From positions 1 to 32,102 of the IMG/VR virus record IMGVR_UViG_3300042520_000658: DNA of 32,102 nucleotides; one strand, written 5' to 3'. Origin of the DNA: a virus. Below are positions 22,247 to 27,855 of the stretch, one piece after another. Made by a program: the position numbers and the translations under genes. The notes under the pieces were generated by a model, which saw nothing but the letters and a program-made list of their open reading frames with translations, ran no database searches and was not told the origin of the DNA. How positions within the stretch are numbered: the stretch's first letter is position 1; each line of letters starts with the position of its first letter.

Positions 22247-22713
22247 AATACAAAGAGGTTTTCAGAAACAGTCCGAATAGTAGCCGAACAATGAAGCCTG
22301 AAGGCATTGTGTTACATCACACCGCTGGAGGGTATTCAGGGAGCGTTGCATGGTGTTTGAACGCACAATCTAAAGTTAGCTATCATTGCATCGTTAATAC
22401 CACGGGAGAACGCACCGTATTAGTTGCTGACAATGTTAGGGCATGGCACGCGGGCGTATCTTCATTCAAAGGCAAAGCGAATTGCAACAACTTTCTTTTG
22501 GGCATCGCAGTTTCAGAAAACACCAACGAGCGCGAATTGACTCCAGAAGAAACAGAATCGGTTGCTGAATGGTGCATCCGTAAAATGAAAGCATATGGTT
22601 TTGGATTGGATTCAATAACCACGCATCGCCACGTATCACCAAACAGAAAAAACGATGTTGATGCACGTGCTGAGAAAAGAATCAAAGATAAAATTATTGA
22701 ACTCATAAAGTAA
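22243..22713 (+). CDS. Endolysin: N-acetylmuramoyl-L-alanine amidase (Amidase_2)
   Basis: The 156-residue enzyme cleaves the bond between muramic acid and L-alanine in peptidoglycan. VLHHTAGG (His25/His26) provides the first zinc ligand, SYHCIV is the second conserved element, and THRHVSPNRKNDVDA (His128/130, Asp138) carries the remaining ligand region and the lysine of the T7-lysozyme-like family. There is no signal peptide, so release depends on the holin. Length is that of a single-domain endolysin without a binding domain. It shares a base with the next start codon (TAATG). Confidence 0.9.
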   Translation: MKYKEVFRNSPNSSRTMKPEGIVLHHTAGGYSGSVAWCLNAQSKVSYHCIVNTTGERTVLVADNVRAWHAGVSSFKGKANCNNFLLGIAVSENTNERELTPEETESVAEWCIRKMKAYGFGLDSITTHRHVSPNRKNDVDARAEKRIKDKIIELIK

Positions 22714-22934
22714 TGGCAACCGTTACAATGACATTTGATTTAGACACCGAGCTTGTGGAATTGCAAGACGCAATAGACGGTGGTAAATGGAAGTCAGTAG
22801 TGTGGAGCATCGACCAAGAATTACGCAAAAGAATACGATATTCTGATGAGCCAGAAACGAACAAACAAGTGTACGAAAAATTACGCAATGATATTCGTGG
22901 TTTTATAGATGACTACAAACTAATACTTGACTAA
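22713..22934 (+). CDS. Small phage protein with a common FDLD...W signature
   Basis: The 73-residue protein MATVTMTFDLDTELVELQDA then IDGGKWKSVVWSIDQELRKR resembles a short acidic phage protein often seen near lysis or replication genes. It is alpha-helical and soluble. The start overlaps the amidase stop (TAATG) and the stop overlaps the next start (TAATG), so the three genes are coupled. Function is unknown. Confidence 0.6.
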   Translation: MATVTMTFDLDTELVELQDAIDGGKWKSVVWSIDQELRKRIRYSDEPETNKQVYEKLRNDIRGFIDDYKLILD

Positions 22935-24007
22935 TGATTACAAGGAACATAATTAAAGGGATAAAAGAATTAGGTAAAAATACGCTTAGAGTGCGCGTTT
23001 ATCCTGACGAGTTGGAAATGATAAACAAAACAAGAACGCTTTGGAATGTAGCCATTGAAAACAATCAAAATCCACAAGAAGTAAAGCACGGTTGGGTAAA
23101 GTCAAAAGAAGCCAGTCTATTCGTTACCAATCACAACTACAAAGCAGCCGAAACAATTGCAGTCGAAAAAGCATTCACTGATTTACTGGAAGAGTTTAAA
23201 AACTATTCGCCAAAGTACCCCAAGATAAAACACGAAATAAGCAACGATGGACACTTATTTGTGGTTTCTCCTGCTGATGTTCACATAGGCAAACTTTGTA
23301 GTGCGTTTGAAACGGGGGAGGAGTACAATTCACAAATAGCAGTTAAGCGTGTTTTGGATGGTGTTAGCGGACTGATTAATAAGTCCAAAGGATATAAAAT
23401 TGACAAAGTTTTATTGATAATTGGGAACGACATATTACACACAGATACACCGAAACGAACAACGACAAGCGGCACGAATCAAGATACAGACGGAATGTGG
23501 TATGATAACTTTAAAGATGCAGTACGGTTGTATGTTGATGTAATTGAAATATTGATGCAATTAGCGGATGTTCACATAGTATTCAATCCATCGAATCACG
23601 ACTATACAAGTGGGTTCTATTTGGCTCAACTAATTGCAACACATTTCAGGCATTCGGTAAACGTTACTTCGGACGTAAGCATTTCGCATCGTAAATATTT
23701 CGTTTACGGTCAAAACTTAATAGGCTCAACACATGGGGATGGAGCAAAAAACGAAGATTTAGCGATGCTTATGGCTCACGAATCAACTGAATGGACTAAT
23801 TGCAAACATCGCTATATCTACACGCATCACTTGCATCACAAGACCGCAAAAGACCATATGAGTGTTTGCGTCGAAACGTTACGCAGCCCATCAAGCGCGG
23901 ATAGTTGGCATCACAGAAATGGCTATCAACACGCTCCCAAGGCAATTGAAGCGTTCATTCACAGCAAGAATTTTGGACAAGTTTCGAGAATTACTCATTT
24001 GTTTTAA
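22934..24007 (+). CDS. Calcineurin-like metallophosphoesterase
   Basis: The 357-residue enzyme carries the metal-binding motifs of the superfamily in order: ADVHIGK (Asp115, His117), GNDILHTD (Asn165/Asp166 in the GD position), NPSNHDY (Asn221, His222, Asp223), THGDG (His267) and YTHHLHHK (His298/299). An N-terminal helical region (about 30-90) precedes the fold. Substrates may be nucleotides or nucleic acid ends. Such proteins occur in many Bacteroidota phages. Being just before a terminator, it closes the late operon. Confidence 0.8.
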   Translation: MITRNIIKGIKELGKNTLRVRVYPDELEMINKTRTLWNVAIENNQNPQEVKHGWVKSKEASLFVTNHNYKAAETIAVEKAFTDLLEEFKNYSPKYPKIKHEISNDGHLFVVSPADVHIGKLCSAFETGEEYNSQIAVKRVLDGVSGLINKSKGYKIDKVLLIIGNDILHTDTPKRTTTSGTNQDTDGMWYDNFKDAVRLYVDVIEILMQLADVHIVFNPSNHDYTSGFYLAQLIATHFRHSVNVTSDVSISHRKYFVYGQNLIGSTHGDGAKNEDLAMLMAHESTEWTNCKHRYIYTHHLHHKTAKDHMSVCVETLRSPSSADSWHHRNGYQHAPKAIEAFIHSKNFGQVSRITHLF

Positions 24008-24051
24008 ATAAATCGTACATTTGCATCTCTTTTCATCAATTGTTTAGTTTG

Positions 24052-24081
24052 AAAGCCCGCCTCATCAGTGGGCTTTTTTTT
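24052..24081 (+). terminator. Intrinsic terminator at the end of the late region
   Basis: AAAGCCCGC (24052-24060) pairs with GTGGGCTTT (24068-24076) via CTCATCA, then more T. A -7-like TACATTTG at 24016-24023 sits just upstream and could give a very short transcript (see findings). Confidence 0.85.
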
Positions 24082-24119
24082 GTGCCTCAGAAAATAATTT
24101 ATTTTTTTTTACATTTTTA

Positions 24120-24149
24120 TTTGGTAATTAAAAATAATATGTATCTTTG
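24120..24149 (+). promoter_or_regulatory. Consensus Bacteroidota promoter for the early region
   Basis: TTTG (24120-24123) is followed by an 18-base spacer and TATCTTTG (24142-24149), matching the TTTG-N(17-19)-TAnnTTTG consensus. Transcription would begin near 24155, just inside ACTAAACAA. It drives the 24177 gene and probably the following short ORFs. Confidence 0.85.
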
Positions 24150-24176
24150 CCTCACTAAACAATTAAAAAAAACAAG

Positions 24177-24332
24177 ATGACAAATTTGAAATTAAACCAA
24201 TCGCAGCCTATTTTTTGGAGAGGCAATTTATGTAAGTTTATTAAGTGGGAAACGCTTAACATGGGCGGTAAACTCAAAATAAAAATTGACAAGAAGTTTA
24301 TTGAAGCCGACATTACAGAGCTTAAAAACTAA
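24177..24332 (+). CDS. First early gene: 51-residue protein of unknown function
   Basis: The frame from ATG 24177 to TAA 24330-24332 encodes MTNLKLNQSQPIFWRGNLCK and a lysine-rich C-terminus (GKLKIKIDKKFIEADI). Upstream, ACTAAACAA plus an A-run and CAAG precede the ATG, the start context used by other early genes. It lies about 20 bases downstream of the predicted transcript start of a strong promoter, so it should be among the first proteins made after infection. Small early phage proteins of this kind often act on host functions. No motif allows a guess here. Confidence 0.6.
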   Translation: MTNLKLNQSQPIFWRGNLCKFIKWETLNMGGKLKIKIDKKFIEADITELKN

Positions 24333-24387
24333 TCCAACAAACGGGGAGCAGCATCCGACCAACTGCATAACTTTAAAACTAAACAAG

Positions 24388-24837
24388 ATGAACAACTTTG
24401 AACGAACATTTGAAACGCGCTACGGCAACCAAACCACTGAAACGCATTATTCAGTTGACCACATAGCGCCAAACGCATGGTCACTAATATGTAACCTTAA
24501 CTTTGAGGGAGAACGTGAACTGAGAACGCTTAAAACGCATGACAGCGAATGGATAGACGAACTGACCTACCTACAAGGCGAAGAGAAACAAGATGCTATT
24601 GCTGAAAGGTTCTGGGCTTTGGACACGAAGCAAACGGTATTGCATTCTGTTATCGAATGGATTGAAACGGAACTCGAGGAAACGGACGAGGAGTGTAACC
24701 TTTGCGCTGGTGATGGCTCGCGATTGGTTAACACAACACGTTTTGACGATGGGAGCGGTGATGACTACGATGGTGATGATGTGGAGTGTTCACGATGTGA
24801 AGGTCGTGGGGAATGTTCGAAGGCTAAGAATTTATAA
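24388..24837 (+). CDS. Early protein with paired CxxCxGxG zinc-binding motifs
   Basis: I chose ATG 24388, which is preceded by AAAACTAAACAAG. An ATG at 24286 in frame would add 34 residues overlapping the preceding gene and lacks that context. The 149-residue product has an acidic N-terminal region (ERTFETRYGNQTTETHYSVD, WIETELEETDEE) and a C-terminal pair CNLCAGDG (Cys103/106) and CSRCEGRG (Cys134/137). These match the DnaJ-type CxxCxGxG repeat and should bind zinc. An Asp-rich linker (DDYDGDD) separates them. No J domain is present. The stop codon forms part of palindrome B. Confidence 0.65.
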   Translation: MNNFERTFETRYGNQTTETHYSVDHIAPNAWSLICNLNFEGERELRTLKTHDSEWIDELTYLQGEEKQDAIAERFWALDTKQTVLHSVIEWIETELEETDEECNLCAGDGSRLVNTTRFDDGSGDDYDGDDVECSRCEGRGECSKAKNL

Positions 24838-24923
24838 CGTTTTGCAGATAGGCGATGGTTGCCTACAATAAATTTAATTATTAACCGAGAAGTTTTTAGC
24901 AACTATTGCCTATGTGCTGTTAG
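24835..24923. repeat. Long imperfect palindrome B (attC-like element)
   Basis: TAAC (24835-24838, overlapping the TAA stop) pairs with GTTA (24919-24922). Beyond a bulge of five bases opposite one, GCAGATAGGCGATGGTTGC (24844-24862) pairs with GCAACTATTGCCTATGTGC (24899-24917), with one mismatch and two G-T pairs. The loop is 36 bases. The layout and GCGATGGT/ACTATTGC core repeat those of palindrome A. Confidence 0.7.
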
Positions 24924-24952
24924 GTGCAGTGCTTCTCACAAACTTAAATAAA

Positions 24953-25156
24953 ATGACAAACAAACAAATTAGAGAACACTTATTAAAAGCTGGTGTAAAG
25001 AACTTGAAAGAGTTTGGTTATCCCGAAGTAACAACTGAAACAATATTGACTGATGAAGTTTATAAAGAGTTATTCAAGTCTATGTTGGAAGATAATAAAG
25101 GGAATGGTAAACAAGTTGATGAAGTTATTGACCAGCTTTTATCGGAGGTCGCATAG
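24953..25156 (+). CDS. Small helical protein in cassette-like module 2
   Basis: The 67-residue protein begins MTNKQIREHLLKAGVKNLKE, has GYPEVTTETILTDEVYKELF and ends NKGNGKQVDEVIDQLLSEVA. It is predicted to be entirely helical, acidic and soluble. I chose ATG 24953 after an A-rich leader rather than the ATG at 24914, which lies inside palindrome B. The ORF is bounded by 15-base inverted repeats, 24919-24933 and 25155-25169, that match at 14 of 15 positions. Its stop codon is inside the conserved 3' block. Function is unknown; a cassette-borne accessory or regulator is plausible. Confidence 0.65.
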   Translation: MTNKQIREHLLKAGVKNLKEFGYPEVTTETILTDEVYKELFKSMLEDNKGNGKQVDEVIDQLLSEVA

Positions 25157-25206
25157 CATTGCACCTAACTAACAAATACACGCTATTATTTAGCACCTAT
25201 ACAACA
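25152..25206. repeat. Conserved 3' cassette block, copy 2
   Basis: This block is nearly identical to 450-503, from CATAGCATT through CTAACTAACAAATACACG and CTATTATTTAGC to ATACAAC. It differs mainly in the bases before CTAAC (GCAC here) and after TTTAGC. The two copies are 24.7 kb apart and follow unrelated genes. Confidence 0.75.
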
Positions 25207-25239
25207 AAAAAAGAAAATAAACGATAAAAACTAAACAAA

Positions 25240-25584
25240 ATGAAAACAGGAAAAGCAGTAAAAGTAAATCTTCCAAATTCAAAATATCACGAAAAAAGAG
25301 GCTTTGTAGTAAGTTGTAATGCTCACGAGTCAGTAGTCGACTTCAAAGATGGCACAGTTAAGAAAATAAGAAACAGACATTTGGTCGAGATTGCACCCTA
25401 CACCGATATGAGCGTTCAGAACCAAGTGGCTATTTCAATTAAATCAAAACTTGAAATGCAAGCAGAGTCTATCAAACGTCAAATTGCTGAGGCGGACAAA
25501 TATCAAACGCAGTTTTCTGATGGATTTATTTTCGCCATGAATATCATGCTGGGAAATATTAATGACATTTTAAACGGGAAATAA
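25240..25584 (+). CDS. Early protein with SH3/KOW-like N-terminus
   Basis: The 114-residue protein opens with MKTGKAVKVNLPNSKYHEKR, then GFVVSCNAHESVVDFKDGTV, a short five-strand barrel pattern as in KOW or SH3-like domains that bind nucleic acids or ribosomes. It ends in a helical, possibly coiled C-terminus (LEMQAESIKRQIAEADKYQT). The start follows AAAAACTAAACAAA, the early-gene start context. It shares a base with the next start (TAATG). Binding of nucleic acid is inference. Confidence 0.55.
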   Translation: MKTGKAVKVNLPNSKYHEKRGFVVSCNAHESVVDFKDGTVKKIRNRHLVEIAPYTDMSVQNQVAISIKSKLEMQAESIKRQIAEADKYQTQFSDGFIFAMNIMLGNINDILNGK

Positions 25585-25760
25585 TGAACAAAACACACAA
25601 ACACCGCATTTTAGACATTCTAAAAGGCTTAGACTACGCAGACCAAGCAAAGATATTAGACAGCTGCAAAAAGTCTCTTAAAACGATTGCAGAGCGCAAA
25701 GAAAGCCTAAACGACTGGGCAAACATTCACAAAACTTTAACTTTAGAAAATGACAACTAA
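25584..25760 (+). CDS. Short early helical protein (58 residues)
   Basis: The frame MNKTHKHRILDILKGLDYAD then QAKILDSCKKSLKTIAERKE starts at an ATG overlapping the previous stop (TAATG), which supports coupled translation. It is helical and basic at the start. It overlaps the next gene by 11 bases. Function is unknown. It is missed by a 60-residue cut-off. Confidence 0.6.
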   Translation: MNKTHKHRILDILKGLDYADQAKILDSCKKSLKTIAERKESLNDWANIHKTLTLENDN

Positions 25761-25917
25761 ACAAGAACAATGGATAGGCAACTTTGCCGAGTTCCTAAGC
25801 AGCGACGAGCATAGGGAAATAGTAATACAAAACTTTGCTAAAAGGTTCGACATCACAATCACACGAGCCAGAGTAGTAGTAAATGAGTTTTGGATGCAAC
25901 AAATACAACCAACATGA
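25750..25917 (+). CDS. Short early protein (55 residues)
   Basis: MTTKQEQWIGNFAEFLSSDE followed by IVIQNFAKRFDITITRARVV forms a small helical protein that may hold a helix-turn-helix-like segment (residues about 25-50, FAKRFDITITRARVVVNEFW). It overlaps its downstream neighbour by ATGA. Function is unknown; DNA binding is a possibility only. Confidence 0.55.
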   Translation: MTTKQEQWIGNFAEFLSSDEHREIVIQNFAKRFDITITRARVVVNEFWMQQIQPT

Positions 25918-26177
25918 AACAAGAACGAAAAAAACGTGTATTAGACAAAAACGGCGAGCAGTTTTACTTTATGCACTCAGCATTTGAACGCTTACAGAAT
26001 GATGAAATAAACGACCTGAAAACTGAAATGGCTGAAACGTTTGGCATTCAAGAAGAAACAGCGCACATCAAGTTAACAACGTATTATTTCAACCGAATGA
26101 TGGATAAACCGCTCAGGGGCTTTGAACAAGATGGGCAAATCATATTAGTTTACGCTTCTAAAATAAACAAGTCATGA
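25914..26177 (+). CDS. Early phage protein of unknown function (87 residues)
   Basis: I chose ATG 25914, overlapping the preceding TGA (ATGA). A start at 25890 would add eight residues inside the preceding gene. The product has a basic first segment (MKQERKKRVLDKNGEQFYFM), a helical middle (FERLQNDEINDLKTEMAETF) and a beta-like end (GQIILVYASK). It overlaps the exported barrel gene by 4 bases. No family recognised. Confidence 0.6.
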   Translation: MKQERKKRVLDKNGEQFYFMHSAFERLQNDEINDLKTEMAETFGIQEETAHIKLTTYYFNRMMDKPLRGFEQDGQIILVYASKINKS

Positions 26178-26524
26178 CCCTGCTACCCTTCATTATAACC
26201 TTCCAATTCACGTTCGTATCTGTTAGCCACTACTACCCAAGCGTTGCCCAATGCGATGCCGAGCCGCTTATAACAGCCGACATGAGCCGAATCGACACGG
26301 TGGCGCTTCGTTCCGGTCAACTGAAATGGTGCGCACTTAGCCGCGATATGCTGAAACGTTGGGGCGGTCAATACGATTATGGTGATAGTATCTATGTTAG
26401 CGGTTTGGGTTGGTACGAAGTACACGATTGCATGAACGCACGCTGGAAACAAAAGATAGACATCCTGAGTTTCGAGCGAACGGGCTACACGACAAGCGCA
26501 ATTGTAGAAATTAAAATAAATTAG
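26174..26524 (+). CDS. Exported 3D/RlpA-like double-psi beta-barrel protein
   Basis: The 116-residue protein has a hydrophobic export signal (MTLLPFIITFQFTFVSVS), then a short barrel. YYPSVAQCDAEPLITADMSR is the entry strand, WCALSRDMLKRWGG matches the AVSRDLL-type helix, and YDYGDSIYVSGLGWYEVHDC then MNARWKQKIDIL matches the GDxxxxxGxYxVxDxMNxRxxxxxDIL signature of 3D-domain proteins. Such barrels bind or cleave peptidoglycan. It is encoded in the early, not the lysis, region. It may alter the host wall or its recognition. Confidence 0.65.
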   Translation: MTLLPFIITFQFTFVSVSHYYPSVAQCDAEPLITADMSRIDTVALRSGQLKWCALSRDMLKRWGGQYDYGDSIYVSGLGWYEVHDCMNARWKQKIDILSFERTGYTTSAIVEIKIN

Positions 26525-26527
26525 AAT

Positions 26528-26758
26528 ATGGAACACTTAACAATGTCAGAATTAGAAGCATTAGGCTTCGAAATAGTAGAGTCTTTCGAGCATGATGAAT
26601 GGATGACTCAAAGAAGACAAAAGGGCTGCATAACAGTTGAAACAACATGGCTCAAGTCTGGCGAGTTTGTTAGTCAAGATTTGTGGGTTGAAGAAGTGAT
26701 GTGTGAATCATTTACCAAAGCAGATTTGTTTGTATTGGACAAAATTCTAAACCAATGA
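26528..26758 (+). CDS. Small acidic early protein
   Basis: The 76-residue product, MEHLTMSELEALGFEIVESF through CITVETTWLKSGEFVSQDLW, is alpha-beta, acidic and has no signal peptide. It is separated by three bases from the barrel gene and overlaps the next gene by 4 bases (ATGA). I do not recognise it. Confidence 0.55.
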   Translation: MEHLTMSELEALGFEIVESFEHDEWMTQRRQKGCITVETTWLKSGEFVSQDLWVEEVMCESFTKADLFVLDKILNQ

Positions 26759-27030
26759 CACCAACCCCTAACGACATCAACACAGCCCTTCGCGTGACCT
26801 TATGCGCGGAGGTGTTGCTTATGCTACTCGAAGACGTGGAGAACACAAACTTTTTTCGCGGCTCAATAAAGGCATACACAAATAACGCTATTAAGCATTT
26901 CGGAGCGATTTCCCGCACTTTCACGGATAACGTGGATAAAGACGAGGCGAACCAATACGGATTGATTACGGGCGAGATATACCGTAAATTTAAGGATATA
27001 GAAATAAGTTTAGAAAATCCGAGTGAGTAA
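26755..27030 (+). CDS. Helical early protein of unknown function
   Basis: The 91-residue protein (MTPTPNDINTALRVTLCAEV, then LLMLLEDVENTNFFRGSIKA) is mainly helical. It sits directly upstream of the leader-ORF region and is coupled to the preceding gene by ATGA. Codons are relatively GC-rich compared with the flanking genes. No function can be inferred. Confidence 0.55.
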   Translation: MTPTPNDINTALRVTLCAEVLLMLLEDVENTNFFRGSIKAYTNNAIKHFGAISRTFTDNVDKDEANQYGLITGEIYRKFKDIEISLENPSE

Positions 27031-27042
27031 CGGATTTATTTG

Positions 27043-27050
27043 TATATTTG
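27043..27050 (+). promoter_or_regulatory. Possible -7 box before the replication operon
   Basis: TATATTTG fits TAnnTTTG exactly. No TTG is present 17-19 bases upstream, so the promoter may need an activator or be weak. The implied transcript start is about 27055, 13 bases before the leader ORF. Confidence 0.4.
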
Positions 27051-27067
27051 CAATTCAAATACACCAC

Positions 27068-27160
27068 ATGAATAAAATATTTCGCAATGAAGCCTTACGT
27101 TATGATTGCCTGTGGTGGGCTAATTTCGTAGGGCTTCTTGCATTAAATACACCACATTAA
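27068..27160 (+). CDS. Leader ORF (30 codons) overlapping the replication gene start
   Basis: ATG 27068 opens a frame reading MNKIFRNEALRYDCLWWANF, then VGLLALNTPH, ending in TAA 27158-27160, which shares its last base with the ATG of the next gene. The second half is hydrophobic with a WW pair. It may be a small membrane peptide or a regulatory leader. A strong hairpin lies within its coding sequence. Confidence 0.5.
   Translation: MNKIFRNEALRYDCLWWANFVGLLALNTPH
27084..27141 (+). promoter_or_regulatory. Strong hairpin within the leader, with switch-like flanking repeats
   Basis: GCAATGAAGCCTTACG (27084-27099) pairs with CGTAGGGCTTCTTGC (27127-27141): 15 pairs, one of them G-T, with one bulged T. 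The loop contains TGTGGTG (27111-27117), complementary to CACCACA at both 27062-27068 and 27150-27156. Those copies are within 13-base direct repeats (27057-27069 and 27145-27157), the second ending two bases before ATG 27160. No T-run follows, so it is not a terminator. Confidence 0.5.
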
Positions 27161-27855
27161 TGGAAAATAGAAAGCAGTTTAAATTTTATCGGAGCTATTG
27201 GGATATAGCAAAAGAAATTACTAATGCAGAAGATAGGGCTGCATATTTAATGGCTATCTGCGAATATCAGTTTACTGGCGTACTTCCTGAGCTTTTAGGG
27301 ATGGCAAAATTTGCCTTATTAAGTCAAAAACATTCACTTGATAAACAAGTTGAAGGTTTTATTTTCGCGACAGAAACACCAAAAAAAGAAGATACCCCCG
27401 AGGGGATACCCCCTATGCATACCCCTGAGGGATGCCCTGAGGGGATACCCCTTAAGGAAGTCCCTATGGCAATAAATAATAATAAAGAAATAATAAATAA
27501 TACTAAAGATAGTATTGTCGAAAATCCTAAATCGGATTTTGACTACAATCTACAAAGATGCTTGGAATCTATTAATGCTGCATTTGGTAAAAAATACCGC
27601 TCAATAAACGATGCAAATAAAAAGAAGTATAAAGCACTTTTAAAACAATATGAATGGCGTGATGTGGTGAATGCTATCAAAGGAGTTAAATATGACAAGT
27701 TTCATATTGATAATAGTTACAAATATGCAACACCTGAGTTCTTTAGCAGACCCACAACAATAGACAAATACGGCTTTACATCCGAAGCAAAGACAGAGTA
27801 CCAAGGCGAAGACGCGAAGTTAGTAAATTACGTTACTAATTATTACAAGTCATGA
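27160..27855 (+). CDS. Replisome-organiser-like protein (DUF6291 N-terminus)
   Basis: Residues 1-70 (KFYRSYWDIAKEITNAEDRA, AICEYQFTGVLPEL, AKFALLSQKHSLDKQ) match the DUF6291-type start of phage replication initiators. A linker (about 78-105) contains PEGIP/PEGCP repeats encoded by GC-rich inverted repeats. The C-terminal part (about 130-215: INAAFGKKYRSINDANKKKY, KFHIDNSYKYATPEFF) resembles the DnaD-like C-terminal domain that binds DNA and helicase. It overlaps the ATPase gene by 4 bases, an initiator-helicase pairing. Starting replication at a nearby origin is inferred. Confidence 0.7.
   Translation: MENRKQFKFYRSYWDIAKEITNAEDRAAYLMAICEYQFTGVLPELLGMAKFALLSQKHSLDKQVEGFIFATETPKKEDTPEGIPPMHTPEGCPEGIPLKEVPMAINNNKEIINNTKDSIVENPKSDFDYNLQRCLESINAAFGKKYRSINDANKKKYKALLKQYEWRDVVNAIKGVKYDKFHIDNSYKYATPEFFSRPTTIDKYGFTSEAKTEYQGEDAKLVNYVTNYYKS

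Noticed and set aside
24286-24387. Upstream extension of the zinc-motif gene
   Set aside because: The ATG at 24388 has the ACTAAACAA context. The extension overlaps the 24177 gene in another frame and its sequence looks accidental.
24593-24871. 92-codon + strand frame overlapping the zinc-motif gene
   Set aside because: It is a shifted reading of the CxxCxGxG region, Met- and Arg-rich, and runs through palindrome B.
27084-27141. Rho-independent terminator
   Set aside because: The stem is strong but followed by CATTAAATAC rather than a T-run, and the coding frame passes through it.
27391-27460. CRISPR or tandem repeat array
   Set aside because: The units are 15 bases, in frame with PEGIP coding and lack spacers of constant length.
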